A DNA stretch of 64,000 nucleotides. Source: Bradyrhizobium erythrophlei (GTDB lineage Bacteria; Pseudomonadota; Alphaproteobacteria; Rhizobiales; Xanthobacteraceae). The stretch is from contig FSRD01000001.1 of assembly GCA_900129675.1 (NCBI GenBank), positions 6,685,501 to 6,749,500 of the forward strand, given 5' to 3'. Below are positions 1-8,824 of this stretch, piece by piece; the stretch's first letter is position 1, and every line of letters starts with the position of its first letter. The notes below the pieces were generated by a model. That model had not been told where the DNA came from. It was given only the letters and a program-made list of their open reading frames with translations, and did no database searches. A program made the position numbers and the translations under genes.

Positions 1-242
1 CGCCGCGCGAGGCGCTGGAAGGCGGCGAAACCGGCCGCTTCAAGCTGCCGTTCCCGACCACCCGCAATCTGATCAAGCTCGGCAAACAGGCCAGCGTGAA
101 GGCCGCGTTGGACGACAGCCGCGGCAAGCCGGTCGTGACCGTGACGCCGGTGATGACGAAATTGAACGGCGGCCGTCAGCTTCGGATTCCGCGCGAAGCC
201 GGCTATGACGGCGAGGTGTTCGAAGTCGGCGCGCTCGGCTGA
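1..242 (+). CDS. C-terminal part of a probable NUDIX hydrolase (5' end outside window)
   Basis: The window opens inside a reading frame that runs from base 3 to a TGA at 240-242 and encodes about 79 residues. A segment reading FPTTRNLIKLG followed by a VTVTPVMTKLNGG stretch resembles, from memory, the C-terminal end of long NUDT7/NUDT19-type NUDIX hydrolases, which cleave nucleoside-diphosphate-linked substrates such as CoA derivatives. The NUDIX box itself would lie upstream of the window, so the family call cannot be confirmed here. The gene converges on the peroxidase fragment that starts right at its stop codon. Confidence 0.4.
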   Translation, partial: PREALEGGETGRFKLPFPTTRNLIKLGKQASVKAALDDSRGKPVVTVTPVMTKLNGGRQLRIPREAGYDGEVFEVGALG

Positions 243-388
243 GGCAGGCCGTCGCCCCAGGCCAGCCGCGGGTGATGGCAGGTGGCGCAGGAAATGGTGC
301 CGGAGGCCGACATCAGGGGGGCGAAGAACAGCTTTCGCCCGAGTTCGGCCTTCTCGGGAGAGCAGGGGTTTTCTGCCGGAAACGGCAC
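203..388 (-). pseudogene. Fragment of a di-haem cytochrome c peroxidase (MauG/CcpA family)
   Basis: Read on the minus strand, this frame begins GTG and gives NPCSPEKAELGRKLFF followed by SGTISCATCHHPRLAW. That is the first haem-binding block (CATCH, CXXCH) of bacterial di-haem cytochrome c peroxidases, with the usual LGRxLFF lead-in. Similarity stops after about 45 residues, around base 245, where the frame runs into the 3' end of the neighbouring NUDIX-like gene and ends after a few unrelated residues. Intact family members exceed 300 residues and carry a second CXXCH. No signal peptide is seen in this frame. I read it as a truncated remnant. Confidence 0.6.
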
Positions 389-621
389 GCCGGGGGCCGC
401 GTGAATTTCGCCATCGGGGCACTCCGCTCGGCCGCTGCCGCCGCCGAATCCCGGATTGGTGCAGCGCGAATCGCAAATGTGACACCCAACGTGACGGACA
501 AGGCTTTGTACTGGGCGAGCGATCCGGCGAATCTGGCCGGTTTCTCCGTCATTTTCAGCATGTTCCCCATCGCCCGAAATGCATCGTATATTACGACCGT
601 TTGGAGCCCGGCCTCAATAAC

Positions 622-3303
622 ATGACCTCTGAATTGCCGCCGAATTCGCCAATGACGCGATCGTTCTCGCTTTCGATCGGTCAGCTGACGTTCGGCAGCT
701 TCCTGCTGGTGCTGGCGGTGATCATCATCACTTCGACCGCCAGCGTCATCGCCATCCGCCATCTCGACGCGACCTTTGGCGAGCTGCAGCGGCTGCAGAG
801 CGTCGGCGACCTCGCCGAGGACATCGACCGGCGCATGAACGAATTGCGGCTGGCGGCGCGCGATTTCGTCACCGACCCCGGCACCCAATCGGTCCAGGTG
901 GGCGAGGCCGCGACCTCGCTGAGCGAGGTCCTGAAGAAGACCCGGCTGGAACTCGCCCCCGAACAGCAGGACATGATCGATGGCGTCACCGAACGGCTGG
1001 CGACCTACCGCAGCGGCATCGAGCGCATCTCGGCGCTGATCAACCGCCGCGCCGAAATGCTCGTCGGGCTGCCGCCGCTGCGCGAGAAATTCGACGAGGC
1101 CGTCGCCGACAGTCCCGATCCCAACATCGCCTCAACGCTGTCCCAGACCCAAAGCCGCATCGCCTCTGCGCTGCTGGCGCACAATCCGTCGGCCGCGGAA
1201 CAGGCGGCGCAAACCATGCGCTCGATGTCGGTCCCGGATCCAAAACTCCGCATGGCTGTCGACAATTACGCCGAAGCGATCGTCGGCATATCGATCCGCG
1301 AACGCCAGATATCCGATATCGACAAGGAGGTGCTCGGCGCCGAGGGCCGCCTGATCCAGCGCGTCACCGAATTGTTGCGCGAGGTCAGCACGCGCCAGGG
1401 CCATGTTCTGTCCCGCGATTTCGCCCGGACGCTGACGGAAGCCAGATGGCAAAGCATCGTGCTCGGCACCGCCGGCGTCCTGATCGGACTGTTCGCAGCA
1501 CTGCTGGTGGTGCGCCGTACCGTGCGCCCACTGGCATCGATTGCGACCTCGATCCGCGCGGTGGCGGGCGGCGAGAAAAGCGCCTCGATCCCGCAGACCG
1601 ACGTCGACAACGAGATCGGCGATATCGCCCGAGCCGCCGAAGTATTCCGCCAGACCCTGGTCGATGCCGACGCCGCGCGGGAAGCGGCGGTGCGCGCTCT
1701 GGCCGAACAGCGCCTTGCCGAGGAGAGCTATCGCAAACTGTTCGAGGCGTCGGTCGACGGCATTTACGTCACGACACCGGGCGGCGCGCTGCTCAACGCC
1801 AATCCGGCGCTGGCGCGGATGATGGGTTACGCCACGCCGTACGCCCTGATCAACGGCATTGGCGACATCGCCGATACCGTCTATGTCGATCGGGCGGCGC
1901 GGACGCAATTTCAGAAGCTGATGGAACGCGACGGCATGGTCCGCGAGTTCGAATACCAGGTCCGCGCCCGCGACGGCGCGGTGATCTGGCTCTCGGACAG
2001 CGCCAGCGCGGTGCGCAACGAGGCCGGCGAGGTGGTCCGCTACGAAGGGACGGTGCGCGACATCACCGACCAGAAGCGCGCCGAAGATGCGATCGCCGAA
2101 GGCCGCCGTTTGCTGCAGATGGTGATCGACACGGTGCCCGCGGTGATCAACGTCAAGGACAAGAAGCTGCGTTATGTGCTGATGAACCGTTACATGGCCG
2201 GCATTTTCGGCATCGAGCCGCAGGACGCGATCGGCCAGACCACGCAGGACCTGATGTCGCGCTACGGCGCTGCAAAGACCGACGAGAACGACAAGCGGGT
2301 GCTGGCGGGCGGCCGGGAACTCGGCTTTTACGAAGAGGAATACAAGGATTCCGCCGGCAATATGCGGCAATGGCTGGTCAACAAGCTGCCTATCCTGGAC
2401 ACCGCGGGCGAGATCGAAAACATCGTCACCGTCGCGCTCGACATCGGCGAGCGCAAGCGCGTCGAGTTCGAAATGCGCAAGGCCAAGGACGCCGCCGAAG
2501 CGGCATTGCGCAATCTGCGGGAGACGCAGAACTCGCTGATCGAGGCCGAAAAGCTCGCCGCCCTTGGACGCCTCGTGGCGGGCGTCGCCCACGAGGTCAA
2601 CAATCCCGTCGGCATCAGCCTCACGGTCGCCTCCGCGCTGGAGCGCAAGACCGCGATGTTTGCGGCCGAAGTGGCGCGCGGCGAACTGCGGCGCTCCAGG
2701 CTGAATGATTATCTCGACACCAGCCGGGATGCGTCGTCGCAACTGGTCGCCAATCTCAATCGCGCCGCCGAACTGATCACCTCGTTCAAGCAGGTCGCAG
2801 CCGACCGCAATTATTCGGACCAGCGCAATTTCGACCTCGGCGATCTCACCGAGCAGGTGGTGATGAGTCTGCGGCCGGGCCTGCGCAAGCACAATCTGAC
2901 GCTCAACGTCGATTGCCAGCCCAACCTCATCATGAACAGCTATCCCGGCCCGTACGGGCAGGTGCTGACCAATCTGTTCCTGAATTCGGTGGCGCACGCG
3001 TTCCCGGACGGCAAGGCTGGCACGGTCGATATCCAGGTGCGGGAGTCCGGCAAGGACAATGTCGAGGTGCTGTTTTCCGACAATGGCTGCGGCATGAGCC
3101 TGGACGTCCGCCGCCGCGCATTCGATCCGTTCTTCACGACGCGGCGCGATCAGGGCGGCACGGGCTTGGGCCTGCATATCGTCTACAGCATCGTGACCAA
3201 CCGCCTCGGCGGCCGGCTCGACCTCGATTCTGAACCCGGCGGCGGCACGCGGATCCAGATGATCCTGCCGCGCACCGCGCCGCTGGAGCAGGCGGCTGAG
3301 TAA
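622..3303 (+). CDS. Membrane sensor histidine kinase with HAMP and two PAS domains
   Basis: 893-residue sensor kinase. An N-terminal membrane segment (about residues 20-45) and a second one (about 277-297) enclose a periplasmic helical sensor region. They are followed by a HAMP linker (to about 350), two PAS domains (about 368-490 and 496-612), a dimerisation/phosphoacceptor region with AHEVNNPVG (His657), and an HATPase domain with an N box near residue 783 (NSVAHAF), DNGCGM, and GTGLGLHIV. This is the DctB/FixL-like HPK4 type, which phosphorylates a separate response regulator. No regulator gene lies next to it. The frame is open far upstream. I chose the ATG at 622 because the transmembrane segment follows directly; ATG 652 is an alternative. 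Confidence 0.88.
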   Translation: MTSELPPNSPMTRSFSLSIGQLTFGSFLLVLAVIIITSTASVIAIRHLDATFGELQRLQSVGDLAEDIDRRMNELRLAARDFVTDPGTQSVQVGEAATSLSEVLKKTRLELAPEQQDMIDGVTERLATYRSGIERISALINRRAEMLVGLPPLREKFDEAVADSPDPNIASTLSQTQSRIASALLAHNPSAAEQAAQTMRSMSVPDPKLRMAVDNYAEAIVGISIRERQISDIDKEVLGAEGRLIQRVTELLREVSTRQGHVLSRDFARTLTEARWQSIVLGTAGVLIGLFAALLVVRRTVRPLASIATSIRAVAGGEKSASIPQTDVDNEIGDIARAAEVFRQTLVDADAAREAAVRALAEQRLAEESYRKLFEASVDGIYVTTPGGALLNANPALARMMGYATPYALINGIGDIADTVYVDRAARTQFQKLMERDGMVREFEYQVRARDGAVIWLSDSASAVRNEAGEVVRYEGTVRDITDQKRAEDAIAEGRRLLQMVIDTVPAVINVKDKKLRYVLMNRYMAGIFGIEPQDAIGQTTQDLMSRYGAAKTDENDKRVLAGGRELGFYEEEYKDSAGNMRQWLVNKLPILDTAGEIENIVTVALDIGERKRVEFEMRKAKDAAEAALRNLRETQNSLIEAEKLAALGRLVAGVAHEVNNPVGISLTVASALERKTAMFAAEVARGELRRSRLNDYLDTSRDASSQLVANLNRAAELITSFKQVAADRNYSDQRNFDLGDLTEQVVMSLRPGLRKHNLTLNVDCQPNLIMNSYPGPYGQVLTNLFLNSVAHAFPDGKAGTVDIQVRESGKDNVEVLFSDNGCGMSLDVRRRAFDPFFTTRRDQGGTGLGLHIVYSIVTNRLGGRLDLDSEPGGGTRIQMILPRTAPLEQAAE

Positions 3304-3372
3304 TCGAACTTATCCGCAATCATGTAAAGGCGCGGAATCGCAGGCACGCGCGCGAGTAGGGAAGCCGGCCGG

Positions 3373-3406
3373 AGCGTTCTTTCGTTCCGTGAAACGAAGG
3401 AACGCT
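3373..3406. terminator. Likely bidirectional terminator hairpin
   Basis: A 14-bp stem (3373-3386 with 3393-3406, one G-T wobble) and a 6-base loop sit between two convergent genes, the sensor kinase and the FAD-linked oxidase. There is no clear T run on either side, so the terminator role is inferred mainly from position. Confidence 0.5.
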
Positions 3407-3456
3407 CAGGCCAGACCCTTTGGGCGCGATTGCACCGTGCAGCAGACGTGATCGCA

Positions 3457-4842
3457 CTACGAGTGCAGCGGTCTGATGTTCTGGTTCACGCGGAAGAAGT
3501 TTGTCGGATCGTACTTGGCTTTCAAGGCGACGAGGCGATCGTAGTTGTCGCCGTAAGTAGCCTTGAGTCTGCTGTCGTCGCCATCGTCCATCATGAAATT
3601 CACATAGCCGCCGTCAGCCGAATAAGGATGCACGGCCTCCCAATAGCCCTTGGTCCAGCGCGTGATTTCGCCCGCCTTTTGCGGATTAGGATCGATGCCG
3701 GCGATGACCATCGACCAAGTCGCGTCGCGCGTGTTCCAGGCGGTGTCGCTCTTGCCGATGCGACGGACAGCGCCGTCGATCGGATAAAGATGCATCAGTG
3801 AAAGCGCGCTCGGTAGTTTCCGTGCCTGGGCGATATGGGCGTCAATCGCTTCGTCGGTCAGTTCTTTCACGAAATCGCCGCGCCAGTACCACTGCAAGCC
3901 TTTCGGGAAGAACGGATCGAACATGGACTGGAGGGCCGGATAGGGCATTTCGCCCATCCAGTTGAAGAGCGGCGGGGGCAGCTCATCGAGCAACCTGGCC
4001 ATGGCCGCCTGGCCATCTTCTGCCCGGCCATTGTAGCAGGCGATGATGGCGCAGGCGCGCTTGCCCTGATGCTCCGCCGGGAACGGGTCCATCGGTGGAA
4101 CAGTCTTCAAGCCGACAAAGACCCCAAGCTCCTCGGGAGCGCTGGGGAGGAAATCCCTGTATTTCTGCATGATGGTCCGGGCATTTTCGAGATCCCAGAA
4201 GACTGGACCGGCATAGACCATGTTGACCGGATGAGCCTGGAACAGGAAGCTCGTGACGATGCCGAAATTGCCGCCGCCGCCGCGCAGGGCCCAGTAGAGG
4301 TCAGCGTTCTCAGACTTGTTAGCGGTGACAATGCGACCGTCGGCGAGCACGACATCCGCCTCGAGCAGATTGTCGATGGTGAGGCCATGCTTGCGGGTGA
4401 GATATCCGGTGCCGCCGCCAAGCGTGAGCCCGGCGATACCGGTCGTCGAGACAATGCCGGCCGGCACGGCGAGCCCGTAGATATGCGTGGCGTGGTCGAC
4501 ATCGCCTTGCGTGCAGCCGGGACCGACGCGGACGGTGCCGGCGGCGGGATTGACCCGCACGCCTTTCATCATCGACATGTCGATCATCAGCCCGTCGTCG
4601 ACACTACCAAGGCCCGGCCCGTTGTGCCCGCCTCCGCGGATCGCGATCCGGAGATCGTTCTGCCTTGCAAAATTGACCGCAGTGACAACGTCAGCGACGT
4701 CGGTGCATCGGGCAATCATCAGGGGATTCTTGTCGATCATCCCGTTATAGAGGCTGCGTACAGCATCATAGTCGGCATCCATTCGCCTGATGACCGGGCC
4801 GCGCATGTTGCCGATGAAGGTTTCAGTGGCCGTGGCTTGCAT
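3457..4842 (-). CDS. FAD-linked oxidase of the berberine-bridge-enzyme-like family
   Basis: 461-residue flavoprotein. The N-terminal FAD-binding (PCMH-type) domain spans about residues 38-205 and contains RGGGHNGPG, where His73 is the expected covalent FAD attachment residue. The C-terminal BBE motif appears near residues 415-458 (YVNFMMDDGD, then YDPTNFFRVNQNI). The second attachment Cys of bicovalent members is replaced: the loop reads GGGTGYLTRKHG. Members oxidise alcohols, sugars or reticuline-like substrates; the substrate here cannot be read from sequence. The start at 4842 is set by AGGAGG five bases upstream; a TTG six codons earlier would place that Shine-Dalgarno inside the gene. 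There is no signal peptide. Confidence 0.85.
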   Translation of the reverse strand: MQATATETFIGNMRGPVIRRMDADYDAVRSLYNGMIDKNPLMIARCTDVADVVTAVNFARQNDLRIAIRGGGHNGPGLGSVDDGLMIDMSMMKGVRVNPAAGTVRVGPGCTQGDVDHATHIYGLAVPAGIVSTTGIAGLTLGGGTGYLTRKHGLTIDNLLEADVVLADGRIVTANKSENADLYWALRGGGGNFGIVTSFLFQAHPVNMVYAGPVFWDLENARTIMQKYRDFLPSAPEELGVFVGLKTVPPMDPFPAEHQGKRACAIIACYNGRAEDGQAAMARLLDELPPPLFNWMGEMPYPALQSMFDPFFPKGLQWYWRGDFVKELTDEAIDAHIAQARKLPSALSLMHLYPIDGAVRRIGKSDTAWNTRDATWSMVIAGIDPNPQKAGEITRWTKGYWEAVHPYSADGGYVNFMMDDGDDSRLKATYGDNYDRLVALKAKYDPTNFFRVNQNIRPLHS

Positions 4843-4995
4843 GACGTCCTCCTGTTCCAAAAAATGATCGGCTGGATAAATCTCAGGTCACTCCCATCTT
4901 CGGACCTCGCGCGATGTCCGACCAGGGTCCACAATGCGTACCAAAGCGGACGTCCGCCGCCGCCGAAGGATTTATGAGTTTACGCCCTGGTCCGG

Positions 4996-5343
4996 CTAAT
5001 TGGTATCCGCCAGCTTGTGCAGCGTCGCGCCGAAAATCTGGCTGGCTTTGCCGACCAGCGCCGTCCCGTTCATGGTGGCGCGGGTGTCGGTGAAGGTGCC
5101 GGTGACGCCGATGCCGACCGGGTTCGGTCCGCCGAACAGCGGATTGGCATCGGGGCTGGAGGTGTGACGCTGCACCAGCACCTCGCCCTTGAAGGTATCG
5201 CCCTTGACCGTGTAGCTGCCGGTGTAAAACAGGTAGGCGTCCCCGCCGAGGATCTGGCCATCGCGGAACAGAATCACGCCGCTGCCCTTGCCGACGCGCC
5301 CGTCCAGCAAAGTGACGTGAATCGAATACAGGCCGTTCTTCAT
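4996..5343 (-). CDS. GrlR-like small protein
   Basis: 115 residues beginning MKNGLYSIHVTLLDG, with a glycine-rich pattern of short strands (GSGVILFRDGQILGGDAYLFY, then GSYTVKGDTFKGEV). This resembles the GrlR fold, a small beta-barrel first described as a negative regulator of type III secretion in enterohaemorrhagic E. coli. Similar proteins occur in many Rhizobiales without a known secretion target. No GrlA-like partner or secretion gene is in the window. It has no signal peptide, so it is probably cytoplasmic. Call based on recalled pattern similarity. Confidence 0.55.
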   Translation of the reverse strand: MKNGLYSIHVTLLDGRVGKGSGVILFRDGQILGGDAYLFYTGSYTVKGDTFKGEVLVQRHTSSPDANPLFGGPNPVGIGVTGTFTDTRATMNGTALVGKASQIFGATLHKLADTN

Positions 5344-5669
5344 AAGCTACCGCTGCCGGCGCGCCCGTTGTCCCCGGTGCCGGTAGTCTTTTATGCCAAA
5401 GCGCAGCATGCGGCGCAACGCGACAACTGGACCGCTGGCCGGTGGGGGCCGGCCAAATCCTCGGTTCCTGCCAGCCGGACTAGGATTATGTGACAACGGG
5501 ATGACGCCGGGACAGTTCGAATCAAATTGGCCCGCGAAATGCATGGTTGACTTCGGCACCGGCCGGCGGGTGTTGGAGCAAGAGACAGGTGACCCACTGG
5601 AACAATTCCGGCGGCCACATGGCGCGCCGACGCACCGAGAATGACGACCCTGGAATTGCGGACCACCAA

Positions 5670-5696
5670 CCGCCTTCGCTGACGCTTCGGCGGACA
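5670..5696 (-). repeat. REP-like palindromic element, copy 1
   Basis: A 27-bp imperfect palindrome whose ends are complementary (CCGCC with GGCGG). It is the reverse complement of the copy at 6082-6108, so the two form an inverted pair around the small gene at 5700. A related element occurs at 8048-8079. Confidence 0.6.
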
Positions 5697-5699
5697 AGG

Positions 5700-6050
5700 A
5701 TGCCGCTGAGCATAGTGCTGGCGGCGATGTTGACGGCAGCGGCCGCGTATCCCGCGCATGCGCGCGATCCGGACGGCCGCTACGCCAACTCGCCGCTCAA
5801 GCAATGGTTCGACAGCCTGAAAAGCGGGAAGGGGCCGTGTTGCTCCGACGCCGACGGCACCGCGGTAAGCGATGTCGATTGGGAATCCAGCAACGGACAT
5901 TACCGGGTGCGGATCGAAGGCGAATGGGTCGAGGTTCCCGATGACGCCGTCATCACCGAACCCAATCGCGTCGGCCGAACCATGGTGTGGCCGATCCGCG
6001 GCAATGGCGGACTGACCATCCGCTGCTTCATGCCGGGATCGATGACGTGA
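5700..6050 (+). CDS. Small secreted protein of unknown function
   Basis: 116 residues from the ATG at 5700. The first 23 or so residues form a signal peptide (MPLSIVLAAMLTAAAAYPAHA). The mature part has GPCCSDADG followed by a strand-rich segment with WPIRGNGG, and contains three cysteines, suggesting a small periplasmic domain. I do not recognise a characterised family, though proteins of this type are common in Bradyrhizobium. The upstream frame extension runs through the REP-like repeat and is not coding. The gene sits between two inverted copies of that repeat. I saw no strong Shine-Dalgarno sequence. Confidence 0.6.
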   Translation: MPLSIVLAAMLTAAAAYPAHARDPDGRYANSPLKQWFDSLKSGKGPCCSDADGTAVSDVDWESSNGHYRVRIEGEWVEVPDDAVITEPNRVGRTMVWPIRGNGGLTIRCFMPGSMT

Positions 6051-6081
6051 CCTGTCCGCTGCAAGAGCCCGTCCGCTGACG

Positions 6082-6108
6082 TGTCCGCCGAAGCGTCAGC
6101 GAGGGCGG
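6082..6108 (+). repeat. REP-like palindromic element, copy 2
   Basis: Inverted partner of the copy at 5670-5696: the cores GTCCGCCGAAGCGTCAGCGA match exactly. It lies 30 bases after the stop codon of the secreted-protein gene. Confidence 0.6.
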
Positions 6109-6181
6109 AAGCCTCAGCGCAGGTGGACGCCGGGCAGCATGGCGTAACGGTCTTTGGTTTGCGTCGGACGGCGCGCCGTGA

Positions 6182-6559
6182 TCACGCGTATTTCTTGTCG
6201 CGCTCCAGGAGTTCGACCGAGATGCCCTGCGGCCCGCGGATGAAGCAGATGCGCACGCCCGGCCGGATCGTGGTGGGTTCTCGCGTGAACTCGACGCCCT
6301 TGGCCTTGATCTCGGCGGCGACCGCATCGATGTCTTTCACCGTCAGGCCGATGTGATCGAGACCCTGATAGGGAGTCTCCGGCGGAGCATTGTCGCCGGC
6401 CTTGACCGGCGCAATGAACACGTTGGCGCCCCCGAGCTTGACGTCGATCCGCCCGGGTCCGCGGATAATCTCGCCGCCCAGGATATCGTGCAGCCAGGCC
6501 GCGGTCGCTTCGGGATCGGGACTGCGCAAATGGACGTGGTCCCAGGTCACTGTCGGCAT
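6182..6559 (-). CDS. VOC-family protein (glyoxalase/bleomycin-resistance fold)
   Basis: 125 residues forming one vicinal-oxygen-chelate domain. It opens TWDHVHLRSPDPEATAAWL, repeats the beta-alpha-beta-beta-beta unit from GLDHIGLTVKDID (about residue 67), and ends with GISVELLER. The His of DHVHL, the His of DHIGL and the Glu of VELLE are placed like metal ligands of glyoxalase I-type enzymes. Substrate is unknown. The protein lacks a signal peptide. It stands alone between a REP-like repeat and the next gene on the opposite strand. Confidence 0.75.
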   Translation of the reverse strand: MPTVTWDHVHLRSPDPEATAAWLHDILGGEIIRGPGRIDVKLGGANVFIAPVKAGDNAPPETPYQGLDHIGLTVKDIDAVAAEIKAKGVEFTREPTTIRPGVRICFIRGPQGISVELLERDKKYA

Positions 6560-6854
6560 CTTGGGTCTCCCTGCATTCTTGTGATTGCGGCGCCGTGGCT
6601 GGCTTCCGGATGCGGCGGCCGCGCAATCCTAGCGGCCGGGCATCCGCAATGCCAAGGGCTGCTGCCGCAAACAAGGGCTACTGCCGCAAAATTGTCACGC
6701 CGGCATGAAACCATTTCGTTCCAGCGCAATTGATGAATGGAACGCGGCGGAACCGTACAGCGGCAGTCGTGACAAAGGCCGTATGGTGTAAGCCCGTACG
6801 GCTTTTTTCATGTGCGGCGCGGCACCTGGCTCGCCGCCGGCTGAGGGCGCGGCT

Positions 6855-7442
6855 ATGAGGATCGGCTATTGGTCGTCCGTACACGACAAGGCAAGGCGTG
6901 TCGTTTTGCCTGTCGTCGCCATCGCCGGATTTGCAGCCTGGATCATGCTTCCGGACCCAAGCGACGCGGAGGTCCAATCCGCGCCGGTGCCCGCCGTGGT
7001 CGCCGGCCCCGCGCAAAATGCGGCACCGGTTGATTCGGCGACCACGCCGACCCAGTCGACCCCGGAGCATCCCGCCGATGCGGCCGCGCCTGCCGCGGTT
7101 GTGACGGCTCCGGAAATCGCGGCTCCCGAAACCACGGCGCCGGCTAAATCGCCGCTCGACGGCCTGAAGATTTCCGCGCAGTCCTGGCGCCGGGGCGGGC
7201 TGGGTTCGAAGGCCTTGGTCACGCTCACGCTGCGCAACCGCAACGACTTCGCGGTCAGGGATATCGAGATCAACTGCGCCTTTGCGCGCCGCGACGGCGG
7301 CCATTTGACGGATCGCAAACGCGTGATCAGCGACGTCATCGGCATGAACAGCCGGAAGACCTATTCCGGTATGCTGGTGGGGTTCGTCAACATCAATGCG
7401 AACAAGGCGAAATGCTCGCTGGTGACGGCCAGCCGGATTTAA
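6855..7442 (+). CDS. Membrane-anchored hypothetical protein
   Basis: 195 residues from the ATG at 6855, with GAGG about 10 bases upstream. One transmembrane segment (VVLPVVAIAGFAAWIML, about residues 15-32) is followed by an Ala/Pro/Thr-rich linker to about residue 95. A C-terminal strand-rich domain (SKALVTLTLRNRNDFAVRDIEINC) looks like a small immunoglobulin-like or FxLYD-type fold. The topology predicts that this domain is periplasmic. The function is not recognised. Confidence 0.6.
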   Translation: MRIGYWSSVHDKARRVVLPVVAIAGFAAWIMLPDPSDAEVQSAPVPAVVAGPAQNAAPVDSATTPTQSTPEHPADAAAPAAVVTAPEIAAPETTAPAKSPLDGLKISAQSWRRGGLGSKALVTLTLRNRNDFAVRDIEINCAFARRDGGHLTDRKRVISDVIGMNSRKTYSGMLVGFVNINANKAKCSLVTASRI

Positions 7443-7560
7443 CCCGGGAACCCGAAAAAGTGATCGCCGCTGTTTGAACCTTCAATGCGGCGTCAGGAAC
7501 TAATCACTACATCACCGGTTAGGCGATGAACCGCGCGATCGCGCGGGGGGAGCGATACCA

Positions 7561-8004
7561 ATGCCCGTGGCGCGTTATTTCCTGTATGTCGGCGGAGTAC
7601 TTCTCGCGCTGCTGCTTTTGGTCGACGCCTTCATGCCGCAGGATCTCGCGGTCGCCAACCACAGCGCCCCCGGACTCGACAAAACGGCCGTCCGAATTCA
7701 CTCCGTCCAGAAATTGCCGGACCGGGTGGTGTACGACACCAGCCTGCCCACCATCGTACCGCCTGCGGCCAAGACCGTTGTCGCCGCCACCGCACCGCCG
7801 GCGCCTGACGCCTCGGCCCAGGCCCGTGTGCGCAACACCTACGCGCAGTTCGTCCCACCCGAAGCCAAGAAGCTCGAGCCGCCGCAGGCGCCAAAGAAAC
7901 GCAGGATCGCCAAGGTCCGCACGTACCCGCCGATGCGCTTTGCGCAGCAGCAACCGCATTTCGTCGGCTTCTTCGGCGGCCCGATCTGGAACAGCACTTG
8001 GTAA
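7561..8004 (+). CDS. Membrane-anchored hypothetical protein, basic and Pro-rich
   Basis: 147 residues. An N-terminal hydrophobic segment (YFLYVGGVLLALLLLVDAF, residues 6-24) would be a membrane anchor or uncleaved signal. The remainder is rich in Pro, Ala and Lys (EPPQAPKKRRIAKVR) and ends in an aromatic tail, FVGFFGGPIWNSTW. No enzyme motif is seen. It follows the previous gene by about 120 bases on the same strand and could share a promoter with it. Confidence 0.55.
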   Translation: MPVARYFLYVGGVLLALLLLVDAFMPQDLAVANHSAPGLDKTAVRIHSVQKLPDRVVYDTSLPTIVPPAAKTVVAATAPPAPDASAQARVRNTYAQFVPPEAKKLEPPQAPKKRRIAKVRTYPPMRFAQQQPHFVGFFGGPIWNSTW

Positions 8005-8047
8005 CGCGCGCCGCGTGAGGTGACACTCCACGTCACGGGCTGCGACG

Positions 8048-8079
8048 TGTCCGCCGTAGCTCAATGGGCGAAAGCGGAC
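8048..8079 (+). repeat. REP-like palindromic element, copy 3
   Basis: GTCCGCCGTAGCTCAATGGG followed by a GCGAAAGCGGAC end forms a hairpin related to, but not identical with, the inverted pair at 5670 and 6082. It lies between two convergent genes, so it may also act as a terminator. Confidence 0.5.
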
Positions 8080-8098
8080 GGTCAGGTCGGCTTTCTGC

Positions 8099-8503
8099 TT
8101 ACTTCGGCAGTTTGGGGATCTTGTCGGCAAAGCCGTTGTAGCAGGTCAGCCGCTCGTCTTCCTCTTTCAGGAAGCGGCAATCATTGACGCCCTTGGCCGC
8201 CGGGGGTTTTGGCTTCGGCGTGGGCTTGAAGATCGCATCGTAGCAGTTCAGCCGGTCCTTGGTCGCGTCGTCGATGTCCTGACACGCCTGCAGCTTCTGG
8301 GCGATGGATTGGGGCTTGGCGGGCGCCTCTGACTTCTTGCCGGCCGCCTTTGGCTTCTTCGAGTCGACCTGCACCAGCGGCTTATCGCCGACGGTCGGTG
8401 GGTTGGCCGGGGCGGCCGGGGGTGGCGTGGTCTGCGCGAACACGGCGGCGGGAAACAGGAGGGCCAGCGCCAGGATGATCTGTCTCATGTCATTCGCTTT
8501 CAT
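8099..8503 (-). CDS. Secreted Cys-containing hypothetical protein
   Basis: 134 residues from the ATG at 8503 (MKANDMRQIILALALL); the in-frame ATG at 8488 is an equally possible start. A signal peptide ends near VFAQ, then a Pro/Lys-rich linker leads to a C-terminal part with two similar motifs, CQDIDDATKDRLNCYDA and CRFLKEEDERLTCYNGF. Each pairs two cysteines about 13 residues apart, suggesting an internally repeated disulfide hairpin. The repeated C-x12-C-Y pattern is a visible feature; the function is unknown. Confidence 0.6.
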   Translation of the reverse strand: MKANDMRQIILALALLFPAAVFAQTTPPPAAPANPPTVGDKPLVQVDSKKPKAAGKKSEAPAKPQSIAQKLQACQDIDDATKDRLNCYDAIFKPTPKPKPPAAKGVNDCRFLKEEDERLTCYNGFADKIPKLPK

Positions 8504-8824
8504 TCTCTCGCTCGCAACGGGAATCTTCCACGCCGCCCGGGCGGCCGGGCTCCATCCCCAAGCAACTCGCCGATTTAGCTGATCTATTATGGTGGCGGCA
8601 ACCCTCCAAGACCGGGAGTATGCCAAATGGGGTGCCCCTTTCGCCTCGGTTTTGCCGGCCTGGAGCGAGGTTTTATCAGGCCTTGATCCTGCCGGAGGCT
8701 CAAATAGGGCGACTTTACCCTGACAGAGCCGACGGGCGACCATGATGCCGCTATAAACAACACCTGCCGCGGGCCCGAGGCACGCCCATATGACCCGCGC
8801 ATCCCGGACGACAGGCATTCCCGC

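Noticed and set aside
1132..3177. 681-residue open frame on the minus strand
   Set aside because: It is the antisense shadow of the sensor kinase gene; its composition is His/Arg-rich and no domain is seen.
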